The notes: generated from the sequence alone by a model not told the origin. DNA of 5,954 nt from Candidatus Didemnitutus sp. (GCA_030682505.1 JAUXOH010000318.1:1-5954), one strand, 5' to 3'; counted from the first letter of the stretch, positions 1-5,800 are shown. Made by a program: numbers and translations.

Positions 1-869
1 CACTCGAGAACACCGACTTCCGCGCCGGCGACGAGTTCAGCCGCGCCGCCTACGGTCCCGGGCACCCGAATCGCAACGCCACGGTCGATGAGCGCATCGC
101 CGCTCTCGAATCCGCCAAGCTCGAGGATCTCCGCGCGTTCCACGCCGCCCACTACGGCCCGGCGCACCTCGTGCTCGTCGCCGCCGGCGACCTCGATGTC
201 GCCGGCCTGCAAACGGCTTTGACGACGAGCTTCACCGGCTGGTCCGGCGGCACGCCCGAGCTGGCCGCGGTGCAGAACAGCGCCACCGACGCCGCGCGGG
301 AACAGACTGTGTTCATGGCGGACAAGACCTCGGTCAGCATCGTGATCGGCCAGCCCACCGGCCTGCGCTACGGCGAGGGCGACCACATCGCCCTCCGCAC
401 CGGCACCGCCATCCTCGGCAGCGGCTTCACCGGCCGCCTCATGGCCAACGTCCGCGACAAGGAAGGCCTCACCTACGGCATCGGCTCCACGGTCACCAAC
501 GACAATTACACGGACGGCGAGTGGAAGATCGTCGCCACTTTCGCTCCCGCGCTGCTCGACAAGGGCATCGCCTCGACGAAGCGCCAGCTCGACAACTGGT
601 ATCAGAACGGCGTCACCGCCGATGAACTCGAGAAACGGCAGGACAATCTCGTCGGCTCCTTCCAAGTCGGCCTCGCCACCACCGACGGTCTGGCGCAGAA
701 CCTCCTCGCCTCCGTGCACCGCGGCAAGGACGTCACCTGGCTCGACGACTACCCGAAAGTCGTGCGCGCGCTCACCGTCGACCAGATCAACGGCGCGATC
801 AAGAAACACCTCAATCCCGAGCAGATGTTCCTGATCAAGGCCGGCACCGTCCCCGGCGCAGCCAAGTAA
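1..869 (+). CDS. M16 family metallopeptidase, C-terminal part (5' end outside window)
   Basis: Frame 3 is open from the left edge (first full codon at 3) to TAA at 867-869, giving 288 residues; the true start lies upstream, and the GTG at 171 is internal. Residues 16-68 match the segment that follows the zinc site in an M16 domain: a 'YGPGHPNRN' stretch, then a helix ending 'FHAAHYGPAHLVLVAAGDLD'. Residues 138-162 carry the second hallmark, 'GRLMANVRDKEGLTYGIGS', the substrate-proximal R..GL.Y motif of the C-terminal half-domain. No HxxEH zinc motif is in the visible part, so it either lies upstream or this is the non-catalytic second domain of a two-domain M16 protein. Known members of the family are zinc endopeptidases acting on peptides or unfolded proteins, often exported in Gram-negatives; location cannot be judged here. 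A strong terminator follows 12 nt after the stop, so this is the last gene of its transcript. Confidence 0.9.
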   Translation, partial: LENTDFRAGDEFSRAAYGPGHPNRNATVDERIAALESAKLEDLRAFHAAHYGPAHLVLVAAGDLDVAGLQTALTTSFTGWSGGTPELAAVQNSATDAAREQTVFMADKTSVSIVIGQPTGLRYGEGDHIALRTGTAILGSGFTGRLMANVRDKEGLTYGIGSTVTNDNYTDGEWKIVATFAPALLDKGIASTKRQLDNWYQNGVTADELEKRQDNLVGSFQVGLATTDGLAQNLLASVHRGKDVTWLDDYPKVVRALTVDQINGAIKKHLNPEQMFLIKAGTVPGAAK

Positions 870-880
870 CCCCCCTCTGA

Positions 881-918
881 GGAACCCGCGGTCCCGAACG
901 GCCGCGGGTTCTTTGTTT
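881..918 (+). terminator. Intrinsic terminator of the M16 peptidase gene
   Basis: A perfect 10-bp inverted repeat (GAACCCGCGG at 882-891, CCGCGGGTTC at 902-911) is extended inside by a T-G and a C-G pair, leaving a 6-nt loop. It is followed by the T-rich tract CTTTGTTT. It starts 12 nt after the TAA of the peptidase gene. Confidence 0.88.
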
Positions 919-978
919 CCCGACCGTTGTCGCGTTCGCCTTCACCCGGCCTGCTCGCCAGCGCGTTCCCGACCTTTC

Positions 979-1013
979 CGAAGCCCGCCCTCCCCGGCGG
1001 GCTTCGTTGTTTT
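979..1013 (+). terminator. Second tandem hairpin with T-rich tail, probable terminator
   Basis: An 11-bp perfect stem (CGAAGCCCGCC at 979-989, GGCGGGCTTCG at 996-1006) encloses a 6-nt C-rich loop and is followed by TTGTTTT. It lies 68 nt beyond the first terminator with no gene between, so it looks like a backup terminator. Confidence 0.72.
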
Positions 1014-1074
1014 CGCGGGAGAGTGCGCCCGCGATTCCGCTTGTTCGCAGGACAAACCCGCTCCTACAAAGGAG
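1014..1074 (-). repeat. REP-like palindromic element between peptidase and DUF4286 genes
   Basis: Read on the minus strand the element begins at about 1066 with GTAGGAGCGGGTTTGTCC. This is the head of known REP sequences: a GTAG tetranucleotide followed by an imperfect palindrome (established for RAYT-associated REPs). On the plus strand TTGTTC (1041-1046) pairs with GGACAA (1050-1055) across a GCA loop, one T-G wobble included. Next to it CGCGGG (1014-1019) pairs with CCCGCG (1028-1033). The head resembles that of the repeat pair at 5259-5315 (TGTGGGAGGGGCTT). No RAYT transposase gene is visible. The exact limits are uncertain. Confidence 0.55.
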
Positions 1075-1076
1075 CC
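1068..1076 (+). promoter_or_regulatory. Shine-Dalgarno of the DUF4286-like gene, unusually close to its ATG
   Basis: AAAGGAG at 1068-1074 lies only 2 nt before the ATG at 1077, closer than the usual 5-9 nt. The bases belong to the edge of the REP-like element, so the repeat appears to have supplied the site. Confidence 0.5.
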
Positions 1077-1400
1077 ATGCCCGCCCTCCTCTACACCGTT
1101 CGCGCCACCTGTCAGGACATCCAGCAACGCGGCCGCTTCCTCTCGTGGCTGACCCCCAGCCACGTCACCGAAGTGATGCAGGGCGGCGCCACCTCGGTGC
1201 GAATCGTCCTCCCCGATCGCGTGGGCGACACCGCGCCTGCCGTCGTGGAAACCCAATACGTCTTCCCCTCGCGCAAGGCCTTCGCCACCTACGAGCGCGA
1301 CCATGCGCCGGCGCTGCGCGCCGACGGCCTGAAACACTTCCCGCCCGAAAGCGGCATCACCTTCGCCCGCCAAGTCGCCGAGATCGCCACCGAACTCTGA
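1077..1400 (+). CDS. DUF4286-like small protein
   Basis: 107 residues, TGA at 1398-1400. The N-terminus 'MPALLYTVRATCQ' and the following 'FLSWLTPSHVTEVMQGG' fit the DUF4286 pattern: a first beta strand, then a W..W-like helix with H..EV. After it come a central beta region ('VVETQYVFPSRKAFATYERDHAPALRADGL') and a closing 'FARQVAEI' strand or helix. The length of about 100 residues is typical of this dimeric alpha+beta-barrel-like domain; no biochemical role is established. The reading frame stays open further upstream, to a possible start at 927, but that extension would cross a terminator hairpin and a REP element. The ATG at 1077, with its own SD and at the conserved N-terminus, is therefore preferred. 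It appears monocistronic, with no clear promoter seen. A decayed copy of its last 16 codons lies at 1712-1759. Confidence 0.83.
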   Translation: MPALLYTVRATCQDIQQRGRFLSWLTPSHVTEVMQGGATSVRIVLPDRVGDTAPAVVETQYVFPSRKAFATYERDHAPALRADGLKHFPPESGITFARQVAEIATEL

Positions 1401-1450
1401 GATGCTCCCACGCGGGACCTCGCCCTTCATCCAAGTCCGCAATCGGATTT

Positions 1451-1640
1451 GAACCACGGAGACACAAAGAACACAGAGCCGAAAGGCTGCGGGTAGGTGG
1501 CGCGCTCGTAGCACAACGTGGCGCGGCCAGCACGCCACCTTCGCGAGCAAACCGAGCCGATGGAGTTGCCCCTGCCGGAGGAAGCGTTCTTCAGTCCTTC
1601 TGCCAGAATTTCCTCCGTGCTCTCGGTGGCTCCGTGGTTC
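1451..1640. mobile_element. MITE-like element with 28-bp imperfect terminal inverted repeats
   Basis: The left end at 1451-1478 (GAACCACGGAGACACAAAGA and 8 further bases) and the right end, read on the minus strand from 1640 to 1613 (GAACCACGGAGCCACCGAGA and 8 further bases), agree at 23 of 28 positions. The interior of about 134 bp contains an 8-bp inverted repeat (AGGTGGCG at 1495-1502, CGCCACCT at 1533-1540) and the direct repeat GTGGCGCG, and has no credible gene. A solo copy of the same end sequence lies at 4764-4791. No target-site duplication is obvious. It could instead be two oppositely oriented members of a dispersed intergenic repeat family; 'non-autonomous mobile element' is inferred from the terminal symmetry. 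Confidence 0.58.
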
Positions 1641-1711
1641 CACGGCGCTTGTTAGACTAAGACGCGTTATTCCCTTTCTGCCCGCTCGCGGGATTGGAGG
1701 CGCACCCGGCC

Positions 1712-1781
1712 GGGCTCACCCTCGTCCGCCTGGTCGCCGAGATCCCCACCGAGCCCCGACCGCGCGACGGCAACTTGTAAC
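1712..1781 (+). pseudogene. Decayed partial duplicate of the DUF4286 gene 3' end
   Basis: Positions 1712-1759 align without gaps to 1353-1400, the last 16 codons of the DUF4286-like gene, at 38 of 48 bases, including an exact GTCGCCGAGATC core. Read in the same frame, 'GITFARQVAEIATEL' corresponds to 'GLTLVRLVAEIPTEP'. The original stop is lost and the frame runs on to TAA at 1779-1781. Upstream similarity fades and there is no start codon context. GC-rich composition could inflate the match, so this is a tentative call. Confidence 0.38.
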
Positions 1782-1800
1782 TTAATGGGTTACAAGCTGC
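1770..1800. repeat. Inverted repeat downstream of the small minus-strand gene
   Basis: CTTGTAAC (1774-1781) and GTTACAAG (1789-1796) are perfectly complementary across a 7-nt loop. With one mismatch the stem extends outward to 12 bp arms (1770-1781 and 1789-1800). It lies 28 nt past the stop of the minus-strand gene ending at 1828. No T-run follows on either strand, so it is not a standard intrinsic terminator. It may be a processing or protein-binding site, or half of a mobile element boundary. Its AT content stands out from the surroundings. Confidence 0.5.
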
Positions 1801-1827
1801 CGGGACGGAACGCGGCGTTGCTGCAGA

Positions 1828-2319
1828 TCAGTTTTCGTCCGAGTTCTCGATGCCCGGGTCGATCCAGCCGAATTGATCGCCCACTTTTACGCGAAGGTAG
1901 TATTTCCAGTTCGGCGCCTGGTTGCTGCCATCGGGGTTGTTCCGCTTGCCGCGGGTGATCCAGTGGTCCTCGACCGTGAACTTCTTCCCGTTCTTTCCGC
2001 GATTGCGGAAATTCAGCGAGCCGTCCGGGTCCTCGGATCCCCGGTCCTGCACAAACACCATGTCCACCGCATCGTAGTCGACCCCGGAGCCGGAGCCGAA
2101 TTCGAGTTTGATCGGAGCCTGCGCCGGATTCCGGCGGGTCACGACAATCGTGCCGTCCGCCACGATCTCGACCTGGCCGCTGGCGTTGGACGGCCCGCTG
2201 CGTCCGGGACCCGGTTCGAAGGACGGCTGGGTGATCTCACAGAACGGTTCGACCGGGACCGGCGACGGGTTCGCCACGAAGGTCGTGACGGCAAGGATGA
2301 TGATGGCGGTATTACTCAT
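1828..2319 (-). CDS. Small protein of unknown family with hydrophobic N-terminus, downstream of TIR-TM-TPR gene
   Basis: 163 residues, ATG at 2319-2317. I do not recognise the family. The N-terminus (MSNTAIIILAVTTFVA) is a short hydrophobic run that could be a weak signal or anchor, although it lacks the usual positive charges. A Pro/Gly/Ser-rich linker follows (about 17-48). Residues 49-163 look all-beta: alternating strands ('GQVEIVADGTIVVTRRN', 'PIKLEF', 'VDMVFVQDRG'), a basic loop ('RNRGKNGKKFTVEDHW'), then 'WKYYLRVKV' and a closing 'FGWIDPGIENSDEN'. The single Cys (27) is not in a lipobox. The start is 36 nt after the stop of the TIR-TM-TPR gene on the same strand with no terminator between, so the two are probably cotranscribed. 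No convincing Shine-Dalgarno precedes the ATG (a C-rich run lies there). It could be an exported partner or ligand-side component of the TIR receptor; this is inferred from position only. Confidence 0.72.
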   Translation of the reverse strand: MSNTAIIILAVTTFVANPSPVPVEPFCEITQPSFEPGPGRSGPSNASGQVEIVADGTIVVTRRNPAQAPIKLEFGSGSGVDYDAVDMVFVQDRGSEDPDGSLNFRNRGKNGKKFTVEDHWITRGKRNNPDGSNQAPNWKYYLRVKVGDQFGWIDPGIENSDEN

Positions 2320-2355
2320 GGGTATTTTGGGGTTGGGGGTGTCGACTCAGAAAAA

Positions 2356-4539
2356 TCAGGGGGTGCGCAAATCCGGCCACGGCTCGAGCGGCATGAATCC
2401 AATGCGCTGCAGGCGATTGACCAGCGCCCGGCTCTCGGCCGTCTGGCCGAGGAGCGCATGCACGTGAGCGGCGGGGAACAGAATCCTCCAGTGGGCTGAG
2501 CCGGCCGTCCGGGGCTCGAGCAACTCCAGGGCGCGGCGCCAATGCTGCTTCGCGGCGGCCGCATCCCCGGCGAGGGCCGCGAGCCGGCCCGCCGTGATCC
2601 GCGCCTGGGCACAGCTGCTCACAAATTGATCGCTGACATGTTGCTCGCCCATCGTACGCTCGCCCAATTCCACGGCGCGCTCCGCCGTGGCCCGCGCGCC
2701 CGGGCGACCGAGTTCACTTTGCACTTCGGCTTGGATGCGACAGGCCACCCCGAGGCGATCAAGCAACCCGCGGTCCTGCGGCTCCCGGGCGAGTAGGTGC
2801 TCCAGTTTGCCCTGCAATTCATCCACCAGACTCTCGGCCACGAAGGCATTGCCTCCCGACCAGCTGAGTTCGACCTCACGGAGCCGCAGCGCCAACAGCC
2901 GTCGCCCGAACGTGCGATTTTGGGGATCGGCGGCCACCAGCCGGGTGAACAACCCGAGGGCCCGATCCCTTTTCTCCCGCGCCCTCGTTTTCTCGCCCGT
3001 AATCGCCATCACCGAGGCATGGAGCGAGAGCGCATCACCCAGCCGGACCTTCCACTTGGCGCTGTCGGGCTCCAGCTGCTGGATCGCCTCGATCCGGGTG
3101 ACGTATTCGGCAAACCGGTCGCGCGCCTCGCCGAGATCACCCCGCTGTTCAGCCACGGTGCCAAGCCACGAATGCGCATCGGCAACCTGGTTCCGCAGTT
3201 GCAGGTCGGCAGGTTCTGCATCGGACAGGCGCTCGACGATCGCGAGCTCGGCGAGAAACCCCGCACGGGCCTCGTCCGGGTTGCCGGCGTCGACCGCGAT
3301 CACCGCCAAGTTGTGGTAGCCATAGGCGAGTTCCTGCTGCCAGCGCGGCTCGGTTGGCTCAAGCGCGACGAGCGCCGCGGCCGTGTCGCGATAGCGCTTG
3401 AGCCAGACGGCCTGTTCCCCGTTCTGGCTCAACCGGCGCAGCACAAAGCCCGTCCAATATTCAGCCTGGGCACGCTCGAACAACGCCTCCGGGTCCTGCG
3501 GATGTCGACGAATCAACGTCTCGAGTCGCCCGAGGGCTGCGTCGAGAGCCTCCCACGCCTCGTCATTGCGCATCTGCTCGATTCGGATCTGCGCGATCTG
3601 GGTCAGACCGCGGGCATGTTGGGCCAGGGTCTTGGCGGTGAGGTCGCTTTCTTCCAGCGACCGGAAATACGCCATGATGCGCGCGCCCGCTTTCTCCACC
3701 GCCGCGAGTTTCTCGGCTTTCTCCAGCTTGGTCTTCACGTCATCCAACAGGAACGTCATCAACTCCTCGCCCGCCGCTTGGCGCCGTTGGGCGTCAAAGC
3801 GGGCCGCGACTTCGGCGTTGCGGGAGTGCCACGCCATCGCGACCAGCCCGACCACCACGACCGCCGCCCCCGCACTCACCGCCCACCGAATCCGTCGACG
3901 CATCAGCTCGCGCTGGCGCAATTCGTCAAACCCCACGCCGAGCAAGCCCGCGATCAATCGCAGCAGCGCCAGCTCCTGACCGTCGCCCTGGGGCCGCGCA
4001 TCCGCCGCCACGATTTCCGCCGGCCGGCCGGACAGGTCACCGGTTGGATCCACCTCGGCCCGCAGCGCCGGGGGGAAACAGTCGTCCGCCGCCCCCGCGA
4101 TCTTGGGTTCTCCCTCGACGATGAAACCAAAAACCCGGCGCTCCCCGTGCAGGCGCTTGAACGCCACGATCTCCGCCTGCACCCACGGCGACAACGCCGC
4201 CCGCGGCGAACAGATCACCACCAAGGTTTCCGAAACGCGCAGCGCGGCCTCGATGGTCTCGCTGAGATTGCTCGCGCTCGGCAGTTCATCGCGGTCGCGA
4301 AACACCGGAGCCAGGCGTGCTCCCACTTGGCCGACTGGTGCGGCCCGGCCGTGCAGACGTCCCGGCACCCGGTAATTCTCGAGCCGGCCCATCAACCAGC
4401 GCGCCCAGCGGGCGTCCGCATGGCTGTAGCTCAGGAAGACCCGGTAGCGTCGTCCGCCGCCCGCAGTTTCGCCCAGCATCGAGCCGCTGCCGACGATAGC
4501 AGCGCGCGCAAGGGGTGGCGAAGGCATGGGCGTGGGCAT
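2356..4539 (-). CDS. TIR domain-transmembrane-TPR protein
   Basis: About 727 residues from the ATG at 4539; stop TGA at 2358-2356. Residue numbers here count from that ATG. A TIR domain spans about 32-190: 'YRVFLSYSHADARWARWL', then 'YRVPGRL', the hallmark 'PVFRDRDELPSASNL', and 'VVICSPRAALSPWVQAEI', whose Glu (about 123) sits where the catalytic NADase Glu lies in other TIR domains. A single TM helix (about 218-237, 'WAVSAGAAVVVVGLVAMAW') is preceded by 'RQRELMRRRIR', so the positive-inside rule puts TIR in the cytoplasm and the rest outside. The C-terminal part (about 250-727) is helical and TPR-like, with units such as 'ELAYGYHNLAVIAVDAGNPDEA' and 'ADAHSWLGTVAEQRGDLGEA'. Its front segment 'EELMTFLLDDVKTKLEKAEKL' is typical of TIR-TPR receptors. 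A TTG at 4614 would add 25 residues, but those codons lose the strong GC3 bias, so 4539 (or the ATG at 4527) is preferred. Bacterial TIR domains can cleave NAD or make signalling nucleotides; activity here is not shown. Confidence 0.93.
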   Translation of the reverse strand: MPTPMPSPPLARAAIVGSGSMLGETAGGGRRYRVFLSYSHADARWARWLMGRLENYRVPGRLHGRAAPVGQVGARLAPVFRDRDELPSASNLSETIEAALRVSETLVVICSPRAALSPWVQAEIVAFKRLHGERRVFGFIVEGEPKIAGAADDCFPPALRAEVDPTGDLSGRPAEIVAADARPQGDGQELALLRLIAGLLGVGFDELRQRELMRRRIRWAVSAGAAVVVVGLVAMAWHSRNAEVAARFDAQRRQAAGEELMTFLLDDVKTKLEKAEKLAAVEKAGARIMAYFRSLEESDLTAKTLAQHARGLTQIAQIRIEQMRNDEAWEALDAALGRLETLIRRHPQDPEALFERAQAEYWTGFVLRRLSQNGEQAVWLKRYRDTAAALVALEPTEPRWQQELAYGYHNLAVIAVDAGNPDEARAGFLAELAIVERLSDAEPADLQLRNQVADAHSWLGTVAEQRGDLGEARDRFAEYVTRIEAIQQLEPDSAKWKVRLGDALSLHASVMAITGEKTRAREKRDRALGLFTRLVAADPQNRTFGRRLLALRLREVELSWSGGNAFVAESLVDELQGKLEHLLAREPQDRGLLDRLGVACRIQAEVQSELGRPGARATAERAVELGERTMGEQHVSDQFVSSCAQARITAGRLAALAGDAAAAKQHWRRALELLEPRTAGSAHWRILFPAAHVHALLGQTAESRALVNRLQRIGFMPLEPWPDLRTP

Positions 4540-4763
4540 GCTTGTCGAATCACGCGGCTGCGAGAGGTGGAACAGATCGCGTGCTGTACCACTAAAGCCA
4601 AGTCCATTCCGCAAGGCGAGCCCTCACTTGGACCGGTATATATTGGGTGCTCTACCCAGCCTGCCCGCTTGCCCCCAAATACAATCCAATCTTCGCCGCT
4701 GAAATATCCAACGCTGTGCCGCTGAGGAAGACGGCTTGGACGGACCTCGCTGATTCAGTGTTG
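4540..4763. other. Intergenic region with TIR-gene scrap and AT-rich patch
   Basis: No gene is supported here. GCTGAGGAAGACGGCTT at 4721-4737 is identical to 5768-5784, the stretch coding 'KAVFLS' at the start of the TIR gene on the right, and it lies in the same orientation. Read on the minus strand it still gives 'AVFLS' but decays at once afterwards, so it is probably a relic of a deleted TIR-gene start. TATATA at 4642-4637 (minus strand) is a possible -10 for the TIR-TM-TPR gene, but no good -35 sits at 16-18 nt, so the promoter is unproven. A small hairpin (TGGGT at 4644-4648, ACCCA at 4654-4658) lies beside it. Confidence 0.4.
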
Positions 4764-4791
4764 GAACCATGGAGCCACGGAGGGCACTGAG
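4764..4791 (+). repeat. Solo copy of the dispersed 28-bp repeat
   Basis: This stretch (GAACCATGGAGCCACGGAGG and 8 further bases) matches the right terminal repeat of the element at 1451-1640 at 24 of 28 positions. It lies immediately next to the premature stop (4794-4792) of the degraded TM/TPR gene fragment, so the repeat marks the break point of that gene. Confidence 0.55.
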
Positions 4792-5258
4792 TCAGAACTT
4801 GGCTTGGTGAAACAAACCTGAACAACGCCGACGGACGTTAGCCAGCGCCAGCCGGGTCTGCACGGATTCAGGTGCGATACTGACCGCGCGCTCGGCGGAT
4901 TTGGTGGCGCGGGCGACCCGTTCGGGCGATGAATCGATGCCAAAGATATAGGGCATGCTGATCACGTTGGCATAGGCGGCCCAGGCCTCGGCGTTCAACG
5001 GCTCAAGCTTCGTGGCCCGCGCTCCAAGTTCTTCAGCCAGCTCCCATTCCTCGTTCGAGGTGTCGTCGACCTTGTCGTAGATCCCCCACATCCGCGCCAC
5101 CAGTTCCTGCGCCTCGGTCCGGGGTCCGGCCGGGGGCACCGCCGGGGCTGACGAGGCCGCTGGGCGATCGCGTTGGAAATACCGCGACACGATGACGGCG
5201 ACCACAAGCACGATGACGATGGCGGCGAGGGTTCAAAGGGCGCGGCGTCGGTTCCTGA
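4792..5258 (-). pseudogene. Degraded TM + TPR remainder of a TIR-TM-TPR gene
   Basis: Read from 5258 the frame gives 'RNRRRAL', a TGA at 5235-5233, then 'TLAAIVIVLVVAVIVSRYF': a charged juxtamembrane stretch and TM helix interrupted by one nonsense codon, where TGG would give Trp. A Pro/Ala-rich linker and TPR-like helices follow: 'EEWELAEELGARATKLEPLNAEAWAAYANVI' and 'RVARATKSAERAVSIAPESVQTRLALANV'. The similarity stops abruptly, with ten unrelated residues before TGA at 4794-4792, exactly at the solo 28-bp repeat. It is in a different frame from the TIR gene upstream, with the BIME-like repeat between. The order TIR, basic patch, TM, TPR is that of the intact neighbour, so these two pieces were probably one gene. 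A GTG at 5211 could start a 139-residue protein, but it would begin in the middle of the TM helix, which argues against an independent gene. Confidence 0.74.
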
Positions 5259-5315
5259 TGGGAGGGGTTTTATGCCCCGACTCTGCCGAACCGTCGGGGC
5301 TTGAAGCCCCTCCCA
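5259..5315. repeat. Inverted REP pair (BIME-like) at the 3' end of the TIR gene
   Basis: Two 23-nt arms (5259-5281 and 5293-5315) are complementary with one mismatch and two G-T wobbles across an 11-nt spacer. The outer TGGGAGGGG / CCCCTCCCA (9 bp) and inner GCCCCGAC / GTCGGGGC (8 bp) blocks are perfect. Each arm is also a small palindrome on its own (GGGGCTTGAAGCCCC in the right arm; GGGG...CCCC in the left). The heads read GTGGGAGGGGCTT and ATGGGAGGGGTTT, as in REPs with a GTGG-type tetranucleotide. The structure may act as a transcription or mRNA-stability barrier; it also encodes the last residues and stop of the TIR gene. Confidence 0.8.
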
Positions 5316-5800
5316 CATTTTCCGGCTCCATGCTCCCGGCTCGCGTGCTTCAACGCCCCCGTCCGATGTGACCAGAGCTTGAGTAAGCGTTGTAGCACCT
5401 CGGGCGGCACGTGGCCGCCGGAGAGTTTGGTCCACTGCACCGAACGGAACCGATCGGGCACGAGCGCGTCAGGCTCGCGTGTGCCATCGATCACGACCGG
5501 CAGGATGAACGCCACACCTGACGCGATGCCGCGGGTGCGCTCGGCGGCGAGATCCCACTCGATGCGGAAATAGCCCTCCTTCCGCGCCTGCGTGTTCGCC
5601 GAGATGATGGGGAGAAACAAGACACACTCCTTGATCTGCCGGCGGATCTTCACATCCCACTCGTCGCCGTGCTCCAGCCCGCCCTCGGCGTCAAACCACA
5701 CCTCGACGCCGGCCGCGCGGAGCGACTCGGCGATGCGCTTGGCGACCTCCGCGTCTTGCGACGCGTAGCTGAGGAAGACGGCTTTGTTCAGGTCGCTCAT
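5270..5800 (-). CDS. TIR domain protein, truncated by a repeat (likely part of a broken TIR-TM-TPR gene)
   Basis: 176 residues, ATG at 5800-5798, TAA at 5272-5270. The TIR domain fills about residues 5-145: strand A and box 1 'KAVFLSYASQDAEVAKRIAE', then 'GVEVWFDAEGGLEHGDEWD', the 'KIRRQIKECVLFLPIISANT' strand and helix, and 'EGYFRIEWDLAAE', whose Glu81 is in the position of the catalytic NADase Glu. A late strand 'FILPVVIDGT' and 'RFRSVQWTKLSGG' complete it. The last 17 or so residues ('GRGFKPRRFGRVGA') are translated from the REP pair and are not a natural TIR tail. It has no TM segment, unlike the intact neighbour; the lost TM/TPR part lies downstream out of frame. Its ATG overlaps the stop of the upstream gene (ATGA), which suggests translational coupling; no Shine-Dalgarno is evident. 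The TIR domain could still fold as a free soluble domain. Whether it is functional or a relic is unknown. Confidence 0.8.
   Translation of the reverse strand: MSDLNKAVFLSYASQDAEVAKRIAESLRAAGVEVWFDAEGGLEHGDEWDVKIRRQIKECVLFLPIISANTQARKEGYFRIEWDLAAERTRGIASGVAFILPVVIDGTREPDALVPDRFRSVQWTKLSGGHVPPEVLQRLLKLWSHRTGALKHASREHGAGKCGRGFKPRRFGRVGA

Noticed and set aside
942..1643. 233-codon minus-strand frame
   Set aside because: It crosses a terminator, the REP-like element, the DUF4286 gene in antisense and the MITE-like element, and its start lies in the repeat end. No domain is seen.
1007..1660. 217-codon plus-strand frame overlapping the DUF4286 gene
   Set aside because: It is rich in Arg/Pro/His with no recognisable fold, and the DUF4286 frame has the better start and family match.
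4540..4614. TTG start at 4614 for the TIR-TM-TPR gene
   Set aside because: A GAGGG lies at reasonable spacing, but the 25 extra codons lack the GC3 bias of the gene and look non-coding. The ATG at 4539 is preferred, though not proven.
4620..4675. tRNA-like string (GGTAGAGCACC on the minus strand)
   Set aside because: Only a D-arm-like match is present; no acceptor pairing, anticodon arm or T-loop can be built around it.
2797..4725. 642-codon open frame on the plus strand
   Set aside because: It lies antisense to the clear TIR-TM-TPR gene. Its translation is Arg/His/Pro-rich without domains, the usual shadow of a GC-rich gene.
4792..5211. Independent 139-residue protein from the GTG at 5211
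   Set aside because: The start would fall inside a TM helix whose first half and basic flank are encoded just upstream, so it is better read as a fragment of a broken gene.
4995..5435. 146-codon minus-strand frame bridging the TIR gene and the TM/TPR fragment
   Set aside because: It reads both flanking coding regions in a wrong frame and shows no TIR, TM or TPR pattern.
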